From positions 1-12,482 of the forward strand of contig JALLAP010000490.1 in the NCBI GenBank assembly GCA_036939355.1: 12,482 nucleotides of DNA, given 5' to 3'. The notes below the pieces were generated by a model. That model saw only the letters and a program-made list of their open reading frames with translations, was not told where the DNA came from and made no database searches. A program made the position numbers and the translations under genes. Positions 1 to 6,968 of the stretch are shown here, piece after piece. Each line of letters opens with the position of its first letter. The first letter of the stretch is position 1. This DNA is from Thalassiosira profunda. Taxonomy: Eukaryota > Bacillariophyta > Thalassiosirophyceae > Thalassiosirales > Thalassiosiraceae.

Positions 1-1220
1 GATCCGCCTGGGAAAGAAGAGCTACATCGAATCCGCATGCTTTTTGCCCGACGGGAGGGGCCTCATTACGGGCAGCTCGGACGGCTTCATTGAAATCTGG
101 GGAGAGCCCGCGGCCCAAAACGAGGCGGGCGAAGGGGGATCCAAAGATGTCAATCCCACAATCAACGGCGACGTCGACTTCGAAAAGCTCCGCACGTCCG
201 ACCTGCCGTACCAAAAGCGCGACGACCTCCTGTCGCACGATGCGCCGGTGCTGGCGTTGGACGTCTCGCCCGACGGGATGATGCTCGGCACGGCGTCGTC
301 CGATGGAACGGTCTGCGTGTGGAAGGTGGCGGACGGAAAGCTGCTAAGAAAGGTGGAACGGGCCCACGGCGGGGCTGGGGGCGCGAGCGACAAAGGTGAG
401 CTGAGTTGGGGACTCTGCTTGTGCTTTGTGTGCGGCAATTGCAACACTCTGGCTCACTTCTTTCATCTTCGAAAAAGGCGCCGCGGTCACGTGCATCCAA
501 TTCTCGCCCGACGGCTCGAAGGTCCTGACCGGAGGCCACGATTCCACTAGCCGAGAATATGGCCTGATCGGCTCTCGGATGCTGAAGGAGTTTCGCGGCC
601 ACCGCTCCTACGTGAATTGCTGCAGCTACGTCGTCCTGCCCCGGTCGGCCGCAGGGATTGGAGGCGGCGGTGGCAGTCTCCTCGCAGTGGTCACCGCGAG
701 TGCGGACGGCAGCGTGCGCGTGTGGGATGGAAAGACGGCCGAACCGATCCGGGAGATTGCACCGCCAATACCGACCTCGGCGACGGCCGTAGTGGAGGAC
801 AAAGAATCGATTGTGGGTTCGAAGAGCGTGCACACAGTGGTGCACCTGCACTCTCCTCCCAACACGATGATCGTGGTGCCGCGATGCGATCGGGCGTATC
901 TCATGTCGTATTCCGGCGCGGTCCTGCGGACATACGCGCGGGACGACGTGCAGGGCGGCGACTTCCTCGCAGCTTCTGTCAGCCCCAGCAACCGATGGCT
1001 GTATGTTGCGGCCGACGACGGAAAGTGCGTCGTGTTGTTCGACATCGATACAGGAAGGGTCGAGAAAATAATTCGGTCGTTCGCGGACGAATGCAGCAGC
1101 GGCAAGGGCGAGAAACCATCGGAGGTCAGCGGGATCGTCTGCCATCCCCATCGAGGACTCGTGGGAGGCTTCAGCAACGACAAGGGGCAGAAGCGGGGCG
1201 CGTTGACGCTGTTTAAATAG
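1..1220 (+). CDS. SMU1: WD40-repeat splicing factor SMU1 (5'-truncated by window edge; 2 exons)
   Basis: Coding exons are 2-395 (open at the window edge) and 478-1220, giving about 378 residues and a TAG stop at 1218-1220. The fragment opens with IRLGKKSY, followed by a WD repeat with the block GSSDGFIEIW. Later come CVWKVADGKLLRKVERAH, LKEFRGHRSYVN, a GGDF...AASVSP block and VCHPHRGL. The same blocks occur in the same order in animal and plant SMU1, so the identification is strong. SMU1 is a nuclear spliceosome component that works with RED/IK in B-complex activation. The N-terminal LisH/CTLH part and the gene start lie outside the window. Compared with human SMU1 there is a longer acidic linker after the first visible repeat and a Gly-rich insertion (around GIGGGGG). 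The last repeat ends in ALTLFK instead of a canonical W-K ending. Its stop is 51 bp from that of the convergent gene 2. Confidence 0.92.
396..477 (+). other. Spliceosomal intron in SMU1 (82 nt, GT-AG)
   Basis: Donor GTGAGC follows AAAG, and the acceptor is the AG of GAAAAAG|GC. Exon 1 ends in phase 1 (G) and exon 2 supplies GC, making a Gly codon. This joins the two reading frames into ASDKGAAVTCIQFSPDG, the expected WD40 strand. Unspliced frames lose the SMU1 similarity on either side. Confidence 0.9.
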
Positions 1221-1271
1221 GGCAACTGCAATTTGTGTCTAGTGATCTCATTCTTATACCCGAGCACACAC
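1221..1271. other. Convergent 3' spacer between genes 1 and 2 (51 bp)
   Basis: Only 51 bp separate the two stop codons, so the 3' UTRs of the convergent transcripts must overlap or be extremely short. I see no clear AATAAA signal on either strand. Confidence 0.6.
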
Positions 1272-4013
1272 TCAGCACTCTGGATTGAAAAACGTTCCCC
1301 AGTCTGCTACGTCGACAATTTGGCACTGTTCTTGCGGAGGCCTAGCAATGTCCGATGTGATGTTCATCCGACGTCGATTCGATCCCGAACATTCAACAAA
1401 GTGGCCGGGATTTCCTGCCTCGCAATTTGCCTCCTCGCAGGTGGCAGATGTGATTGAGTTCGGATCGACTTCGAAGTTGCCCAGCTGATTGGTCATTCTG
1501 CTTTGCAGATAGATGAAAATGCACCAACGCTTCGTGCAATAGATATCCTCGGCCCCCGTAGAAGCATACCAAGAAATCTTCCGTTGACCAACATCTCGCA
1601 CAATTCGAGGTCCATCCGATATCTGTCTCCAAGCACTTTTGCAAACCGTCAATCCCTTGAAACATCTACGGTCATGTTGTTTAGCAGTGCATGAGCATAT
1701 GATTGATCAATAGCGACGTTAGACAAAACACAGCCGCTCATTTTCTTACCGTCTTCATACCACATTCTTGCGCCATCTCTGCCAGATTGTGCCGGGTCGA
1801 ATACTGGAGCTCGAGATCGTTCCACGTGCTGCGAAAGTCGAACAGTTAGAAAGGAAAGCTAACTAGCAAGAACGGAAGAGCTAGCATGCTCAGATGCGCA
1901 CTTGCCTGCAGTACCCGCATTTTCCGCAGTGGGCCACCGAGTAATTGGCCAAATGAGCCTCCTCTTTTCCATCGAAGTCCTGAATGTCACCACATTTCTC
2001 ATCGAAGGCACAGACTGGACCCTCGTTTTGATGTGCTGCATTTGCGAGGAACCGAAATGCATCGAGATAAGAATTCGTTTCGAGCAAAGATTGCGTTGGC
2101 ATGTTCAAGCTCACCGTACAAAACTTCTCGCACAAAGGGCAGCTTGGACTTTGTGCGCCGTATCTGCGTGGTGGCAGCGCAGGCAACCAAGGCCGCGTAG
2201 ATGGCGAGCAGATTGATGATGAGCTTGGAGGTTTTGATGAGGACGTGCCATATCTTCTGACAGCGGGTCTTCGCATAAAACTTGGAGCTCGATTTGCAGC
2301 AGCTCCACGTTGTTGCGCAGCTGCTTTTGAACAACGCCCACGCCGGCTGGAAAGGAAGAATGTGCCAAAGACGGTGGTACCACCGCGTCTTCTTGCCAGA
2401 CTGTTCCAGCGACGCAAACGCCTCGTAAATCTCCCGTGGGGTGCTATCCTCGATACCACCGCCGGCTGCATTGTTCATCGACTCGAGCAATGCAGCAGGC
2501 TCCTTTTTCGATCGCTTCCCAACCAGCGTCACGCGGTCGAAGTAACCTATCTGATAGAAGTAGCCAGAAGCAGCCATCGATTCTCTCTGGGGCCTCTGGG
2601 GCATATTCCCACCACTCTCTTTGGATCCCATCAATGGCTCTTCCAGTTCATCCCTCGGTGATGCCTCCGTTTCTACTTCGGATTGTTCCTCCCCGCCCAA
2701 TGTACTCTCCCGTTCGATCGCTGTTCGCGATCCACCCCCGGCTGTCAAGCTGCTTATTGTGTCCCTTTCGTCCGCAATATCGTCGTCTTCGATGAACAAA
2801 TGCGCCTCGTCATCGTCGCCTTCGCCTTCGTCTTCTTCTCCTTCCGCGCTCTCCCTCGCAGCCAATTTCCGCTGCTCGCAATATTGAATCAGCTGGAGAA
2901 ACAGGCTCAACCCCAGCCAGCCGAGCCAGGATGAAAGGCTGATCACCCAGCCGTCCACCTTCAGATCCCAATGCCAAAGAGTATTGATGACTGTGGTGCA
3001 ACAATCGTGGTTTAGTATGGATGATTGAGACAAATGCATTGCTTTTGCAAGATAGCAGCCATCTACTCACTGTACATTCCTTCAACGAAAACCAAAGCCG
3101 ACACAGCGGCCAATGCAATGGCACTTCCGATCGCCACTTGTGCGAGACGGTCGCTGAACCTCTGCCGGAACCAGTACACAAGAAAGAGGTACAGATGCCC
3201 AAACAGCAATCCCACGAGGATGGACACGAAGAAGGCGTACACCTTCAGGTCGGTGTAGAATGGAAGGAGAAAGAAGACGAATTGCGCAGCGTGCCTGCCC
3301 ACGCCGAGACGGGCTTGGTAGCGGAAGTCGACGACGCCGACTCCTCCCTCGGTAAGATCACGCACGGCGGTGGAGGCGCGGCCGGACACGTCCTTGAGCA
3401 GTTGGAGGTTGCTCCTCCGGTAATATCCGAGCTGAGAACGAATGAGTTGCAATCAACATCAGATATGAGTGCAAATCGCACATGACACATGATGTGCACT
3501 CATGCCTGCTGAATTGTTGCAATCGATAAGGTAAAGATATGTGCACATCAATGTTCACTCACCCACTGCGGCACCTTCAGCCCCGCAATCCCCAAGAGGC
3601 ACGCCGAGACCATGGCGCTGAAGCCCCACAATATGAACAGCGAGTTAGGATCGGCATCGCCGTACGTGAATGCGATCACGATGGCGTAGCCCAGCGCATA
3701 GAGAATCGCCGCGTCGACGAGGGCGTCGCGCAGACCGAGGCGGATAGCGACCAGTGAGGCAACATAGCGGTGGTGAGGGATCGGGTGCGACGGGCGGGCG
3801 AGGGTGGGGAGCCGGTGGGTAAGGTGGAGGTGGTGCCGGAAGTCGTTTGCTTCCAAAGTCTGCGCAGGAGAGCGACGAGTCAGAGTTTTAGTTGCAGACG
3901 CAGAAGAAGATAAGACAAACGACCGCTCCACTCACGATGACCAGCACCAACCAAGCGACGACGCCGGCGATCGCCGGGTCGCAAACATGGACGTAGTTCG
4001 TGGTGACGCCCAT
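1272..4013 (-). CDS. Polytopic membrane protein with Cys-rich C-terminal ectodomain (stramenopile-type, unnamed; 7-8 exons)
   Basis: Exons on the minus strand: 4013-3936, 3859-3563, 3431-3071, 2990-2115, 2035-1906, 1828-1750, then 1665-1272, the last with a +1 frame break near 1548-1569. Every junction keeps phase, giving about 730 residues. ATG at 4013 has a strong context (GCCATGG). Hydrophobic segments lie near residues 13-30, 72-92, 99-120, 170-184, 188-212, 220-243 and 257-282. An acidic low-complexity loop (about 290-360) follows, then one more TM at about 502-519. The C-terminal ~190 residues are Cys-rich, with HCGKCGYCSTWNDL, GWTSNCARCW, CTKRWC, ECSGSNRRRMN and a terminal CQIVDVADW. 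From memory, this Cys-rich part and the IRLGLRDA...FTYGDADPN membrane part resemble unnamed stramenopile proteins. Function is unknown. The Cys pattern suggests a disulfide-bonded lumenal or extracellular domain (inference). The RLGLRDALVDAAIL segment looks loosely like the REGLEA helix of Ftr1 iron permeases, too weakly to assign. Confidence 0.75.
1548..1569 (-). other. Frame break in last exon of gene 2: 22-nt GT-AG micro-intron or one extra base in G5
   Basis: The frame reading ...GWTSNCARCWSTEDFL must join the +1 frame reading DIYCTKRWC. A phase-0 GT...AG segment of exactly 22 nt (minus strand, GTATGC...CCGAG) does this. Deleting one G from the run complementary to C5 at 1553-1557 also does it. 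The other introns in this gene are 76-131 nt, which favours the one-base explanation. Confidence 0.5.
1666..1749 (-). other. Intron 6 of gene 2 (84 nt, GT-AG)
   Basis: Donor GTAAGA follows ATGAAGACG and the acceptor is CCGTAG|ATGTTTCAA, phase 0. It joins CGMKT to MFQGIDGLQKCLE, the order expected for the Cys-rich domain. Confidence 0.75.
1829..1905 (-). other. Intron 5 of gene 2 (77 nt, GC-AG)
   Basis: The donor is AG|GCAAGT, the classical GC-donor consensus, and the acceptor is TTTCGCAG|C. Splicing gives AG+C = Ser and reads HCGKCGYCSTWNDLELQ. Without this intron the frame ends in a stop a few codons after the donor, in the middle of the Cys motif. Confidence 0.8.
2036..2114 (-). other. Intron 4 of gene 2 (79 nt, GT-AG)
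   Basis: Donor TACG|GTGAGC and acceptor AATGCAG|CACATC. Phase 1 (G+CA = Ala) links PFVREVLY to AHQNEGPVCAFDEKC. Confidence 0.8.
2991..3070 (-). other. Intron 3 of gene 2 (80 nt, GT-AG)
   Basis: Donor TACA|GTGAGT and acceptor CACCACAG|TCATC, phase 1 (A+TC = Ile). It joins VEGMY to IINTLWHW between two membrane segments. Confidence 0.8.
3432..3562 (-). other. Intron 2 of gene 2 (131 nt, GT-AG, with inverted repeat)
   Basis: Donor GTGAGTG follows VPQW and acceptor TTCTCAG precedes LGYYRR, phase 0. It is about 50 nt longer than the other introns. It contains a 9-bp inverted repeat, ATGAGTGCA at 3465-3473 and TGCACTCAT at 3495-3503 on the plus strand, separated by 21 nt. Confidence 0.8.
3860..3935 (-). 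other. Intron 1 of gene 2 (76 nt, GT-AG)
   Basis: Donor ATC|GTGAGT and acceptor CTGCGCAG|ACT, phase 0. It joins the 26-residue first exon (ending WLVLVI) to TLEANDFR. Confidence 0.75.
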
Positions 4014-4288
4014 GGCCGGCAAAAAATGGGCTGGGGGGAGGACGGCGGGCGGAGGGAGCTCTGACAGAAAGAATCCAAAGGTATCTTTCTTAGTTACTAT
4101 TCCTACGTAATTTCTTTGTGTCACCAAGTGGTTGGAGGCGGCGGCGGGGAGGGTCGCCGTGGGCGGAGAGCGCAGGCAAAGGAGGGCACACGTCTCGTGT
4201 CATGCTGCCCCTTGCTGGGAAATGAAAAGGCGAAGCATCGGTTCGATCCAATTGCAAACATCGAGCAGGATGCCTCGCATCAAATAAA
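4014..4288. promoter_or_regulatory. Shared divergent promoter region of genes 2 and 3 (275 bp)
   Basis: The start codons of genes 2 (minus) and 3 (plus) are 275 bp apart, so this span must hold both promoters and 5' UTRs. It contains a purine-rich G-run stretch near 4030-4060 and another near 4135-4160. I see no TATA box that I would assign. A five-codon upstream frame, 4270-4287, ends one base before the gene 3 ATG. Confidence 0.5.
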
Positions 4289-4993
4289 ATGGCCGGCGGC
4301 GAGGATGAGCTCACGAGAATTCCTCCCCTTCTGGGCGGCCTAGCGCTGATTCTGGGGACGGGAACGGCGGTGGTTGTGGATGCGCGCCGACGTCGTCGCG
4401 AACTGCAAGCGGATCTTAACGACGATGATGCGGTTGATCCAGAAGGGAATGGACGAGTCGATCGCACGAGGCTCTACCTGCCCACCGTCAGCGCAGCCAC
4501 CAACAGAGTCGGATCCTTCACTTATATCACGTTCGTGACGACGGCGCTGGTGCATGGTACATGTCTTGTGTTGACGTCGATGGCAACGCAAGCGCTTGTG
4601 GTACAAGTGACGGGAGCGTTGTCGGCCGCCGCAATCGTAATCACGAGCATCGTCCCCGCCAAAGGAAAGTGGCCGAGTCGCGTCCACATTGCCATGGGAT
4701 TCTGCTTCATCGAGCTCAGCTTCGTCTGGTTGATATCCGTTTGCATCTGGACGCACGGTCGAAGCGACGGCACTTTATCCCTATTCGTTGGGCGCATCGT
4801 TCTTGCCACGCTCGCGTCCGTCGGATCGCTCTGGTCAGTCTACGCGCTGTCTCGAACGAGCAAGATTTCGGCATCATCCCCTGAAAGCGACAATCAATTT
4901 TTGGTATGGAGACATCGCACTGCACTGGGCCAATTGTCCTTTGGACTCTGTTACTCCATCTTCTTTGCAACACTGGCCGCTGACATTACCTGA
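4289..4993 (+). CDS. Six-TM membrane protein, possibly FRAG1/DRAM/Sfk1-like
   Basis: 234 residues, single exon, ATG in good context (AAAATGG). Six hydrophobic segments lie near residues 11-30, 77-98, 103-122, 132-154, 164-187 and 213-232. Between TM1 and TM2 is a basic patch (DARRRRRE) and then LYLPTVSAATNRVGSFTY. This resembles the conserved post-TM1 'P-x-I-S' extracellular loop of the FRAG1/DRAM/Sfk1 (CWH43 N-terminal) group. TM3 (GALSAAAIVI) and the VH at the start of TM4 also fit that group. Known members are Golgi, lysosomal or plasma-membrane proteins involved in GPI remodelling, autophagy or lipid asymmetry. The match is by pattern only, so an unrelated six-TM protein remains possible. 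The gene converges on gene 4 with 48 bp between stops. Confidence 0.65.
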   Translation: MAGGEDELTRIPPLLGGLALILGTGTAVVVDARRRRRELQADLNDDDAVDPEGNGRVDRTRLYLPTVSAATNRVGSFTYITFVTTALVHGTCLVLTSMATQALVVQVTGALSAAAIVITSIVPAKGKWPSRVHIAMGFCFIELSFVWLISVCIWTHGRSDGTLSLFVGRIVLATLASVGSLWSVYALSRTSKISASSPESDNQFLVWRHRTALGQLSFGLCYSIFFATLAADIT

Positions 4994-5041
4994 TGACACG
5001 TTAAGGGCTACGATATTGATCTGACATTTACACGGAATACA
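4994..5041. other. Convergent 3' spacer between genes 3 and 4 (48 bp)
   Basis: AT-rich relative to the flanking coding DNA, and far too short for two independent 3' UTRs and terminators. Overlapping 3' ends are implied. Confidence 0.55.
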
Positions 5042-6409
5042 TTACTTTGCACGCTTATTCGGCAAATGAGAACGATCTGCAAGGAGCTCTGCGACTTGCT
5101 TTCTCAAACGTGCATTTTCTGCCTCGAGCTGTTGCATTTTCGTTTCTTCCTGGCGCGTGAATCCAAAGAGGGCTTCCACTGGATAATTTTTGATCAGACG
5201 ATAAATAGAACCGATGTTCCCCGCACACATTGGATAATAAGTATCTCTGCCAACGGTGGCTTCGAATCTTGTGAGTTCGAGTACATGTGGCATCAGTTCA
5301 ACATCAAGGTCGACCAATGGTCGTACATCAAATGCTCTCTCCTTCCAGTAATGATCATTGAAGAAGAAACTCCGTAGCTTTGCCCTGACAATTTGATTTT
5401 CGGACAGCCCTTGGTTCGATCGCTGGTTGATCATTAATGCCTCGTATATGTATCGATACCGACTGTATCCGTTGTGCGTTTCATCCACAATGGGCCTATT
5501 CCACTCGCCGGCGGCATATTTTAGCCGATGATTGCATTGACACACCGCATGAAGAGTTGGCGCACCGCACACCAATTTCATTAGACTTGGCAACGCGGCC
5601 TCTGGCACCACATATTTCTTCGTTCTCGAATCCCAGAAGCTCAGTTCCTCCAGCTTTGAGTTGCGCGACAAGGATTCGTACAAAACCGTAGCATGGTATG
5701 CTGTCTCACAGTTCATGGTCAACTTTTCAAGTGCTGTATCGTCCCTACCCAGAAAAGTTGCGACTGCACGGACGCCATATATCCCCAATACATTGTTGCA
5801 GATACGCAATTCCCTTAGCCGCACGGAATTGTTTGCAGCGAGTAAGCATTCTATTTGCCTCCCGCCAATGTTTGTGTTTTCAATCGATAAAGCCTCAATG
5901 CACATATCACCATTGAGCCCTTCCGACAACAGTCTCGTCCCCTCGGAACCTAACGGTGTATCGTTCATATTCAGCGACGCTATTGATTGCGAAGCACTTC
6001 CAACAAACGCAGCAACGCCCCGCGCACCCAACGGGTTATTCGACAAGTTGATGTATTTCAAGGGACACTGGTATGGTCGTCCCCCAGGACTGAAGAGTGC
6101 CTCTGCATGCTCTGTGGTCAGTCCGCAGTCAGATAGGTCTGCCTCATTGCATATCGTGTGGGATTTAAGCCAACCCCCCACCGCGTTCCAGTTTTCTACT
6201 GAAAAGAGTTTCATTACTCGACGACGGGGGTTTTCGATGCTGGTGCAGAGCTCCCCGCTCTGTAGTGAATTGAAGAACTCGAAGGCATGCGACCATTCAT
6301 CGCCCTCTTCGCAATTTCTCTCATGCCACTCCCGCACCTCGGCATCGGTCATGGAGTCGATGTTTGCCGACGAATGGGATGCATCGTCGCTACTGTCGTC
6401 GTCCGACAT
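5042..6409 (-). CDS. RNI-type leucine-rich-repeat protein with C-terminal coiled coil
   Basis: 455 residues, single exon. The start is the only ATG of the frame at 6409 (MSDDDSSDD, A at -3); the frame runs further upstream but without another ATG. Residues 1-20 are acidic and Ser-rich. About residues 85-265 carry ribonuclease-inhibitor-type LRRs: LKYINLSNNPLGARGVAAF, IASLNMNDTPLGSEGTRL, IEALSIENTNIGG, LRELRICNNVLGIYGVRA, then degenerate LEKLTMN and LEELSFW units. A non-LRR region follows (about 300-418, including RSFFFNDHYWKERAFDVRP and YPMCAGNIGSIYRLIKNYP). Residues 420-445 form a heptad-like coiled coil (EETKMQQLEAENARLRKQVA). No signal peptide or TM is seen, so it is probably soluble and intracellular. 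Such LRR proteins usually bind other proteins; the partner is unknown. Codon use resembles the neighbours but looks slightly more AT-rich. Confidence 0.85.
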   Translation of the reverse strand: MSDDDSSDDASHSSANIDSMTDAEVREWHERNCEEGDEWSHAFEFFNSLQSGELCTSIENPRRRVMKLFSVENWNAVGGWLKSHTICNEADLSDCGLTTEHAEALFSPGGRPYQCPLKYINLSNNPLGARGVAAFVGSASQSIASLNMNDTPLGSEGTRLLSEGLNGDMCIEALSIENTNIGGRQIECLLAANNSVRLRELRICNNVLGIYGVRAVATFLGRDDTALEKLTMNCETAYHATVLYESLSRNSKLEELSFWDSRTKKYVVPEAALPSLMKLVCGAPTLHAVCQCNHRLKYAAGEWNRPIVDETHNGYSRYRYIYEALMINQRSNQGLSENQIVRAKLRSFFFNDHYWKERAFDVRPLVDLDVELMPHVLELTRFEATVGRDTYYPMCAGNIGSIYRLIKNYPVEALFGFTRQEETKMQQLEAENARLRKQVAELLADRSHLPNKRAK

Positions 6410-6968
6410 GATAGGTGCACCAGCGATCAACGCTAGGACAGGGAGAGATCCCACACGACCAATTATTGTAATGCAGGCGAAGGAAAGGGAGGCAAAGATG
6501 CGCAATGATGTGTCTGCAGAGCGCGGGTGGCTTTAAGGCGGGCGGGCGTTGCGGTGCACGTGCACCTCGGCACTTCTCGCTTCTCGGGTGCAAGCAAAAA
6601 GGCCAGCCGATACCAGCCGCCGATCCAACTTCAGCGCCCTTGCTACCCCAATCCAATGCAAAGTGCCGAGGGATTGCGCGCCTCGAGGAGCGACGCGAGG
6701 GACTGGAGGGGGAGGGGCCTCTCGTGGACGTGGAAGTGGCTGGGTTCGGACTAAAGGGGGCTTCGCGCCCCAAATTGCGATACTTTGCCCCCCTCGTGCA
6801 CAAGATTGAGTAAGAGAGTCCGTCAGACCGGGCTTGCGACTTGCCCCCGGAAGAAAAAGGAGCAGGGAGCTGAGGAAAAACAAAACAACACACTCATAAT
6901 GTCGCGGGCGCTGGGGTGCACGACGATACATACCCGAATGCACCGGTGACGAGATGCAATGATTTGCA
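6410..6968. promoter_or_regulatory. Divergent intergenic region between genes 4 and 5 (559 bp)
   Basis: No gene is convincing here: open frames exist on both strands but show only low-complexity Pro/Arg/Ser translations. The region must hold the promoters of gene 4 and gene 5. Visible signals are the perfect 14-bp palindrome GGTGCACGTGCACC at 6553-6566, which has a CACGTG core, and several ATGs just before the MATE start (6899, 6954, 6959). Confidence 0.5.
6553..6566. promoter_or_regulatory. 14-bp perfect palindrome with CACGTG core
   Basis: GGTGCACGTGCACC equals its own reverse complement and contains a G-box/E-box core at 6557-6562. It lies 144 bp upstream of the gene 4 ATG and 403 bp upstream of the gene 5 ATG. 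It could be a bZIP or bHLH site; this is inference from the core only. Confidence 0.35.

Noticed and set aside
486..491. CACGTG-like element near 487-493 in SMU1
   Set aside because: It lies within the coding exon just after the intron and encodes conserved WD40 residues (AVTCI); no reason to call it regulatory.
162..1151. Long open frame (329 codons) on the minus strand, opposite SMU1
   Set aside because: Arg/Ala/His/Pro-rich translation with no domain, lying exactly opposite a well-supported SMU1 exon; explained by GC-rich codon bias.
1545..1600. A normal-length (~80 nt) intron between NCARCW and DIYCTKRWC
   Set aside because: Only about 40 nt separate the two conserved blocks, so no intron of the usual length fits.
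1906..1960. Zinc finger reading of HCGKCGYC
   Set aside because: The motif sits after the last TM in a domain with many further cysteines and no paired CxxC knuckle spacing; disulfide-bonded ectodomain is more likely, though not proven.
6410..6505. N-terminal extension of the LRR protein resembling a signal peptide
   Set aside because: The frame is open and hydrophobic, but its first codon is TTG; the first ATG is at 6409, which has a good context. The apparent signal peptide is likely 5' UTR.
5661..6536. 291-codon open frame on the plus strand, opposite the LRR gene
   Set aside because: Ser/Pro-rich with no recognisable motif, whereas the minus-strand frame shows regular LRRs and a coiled coil.
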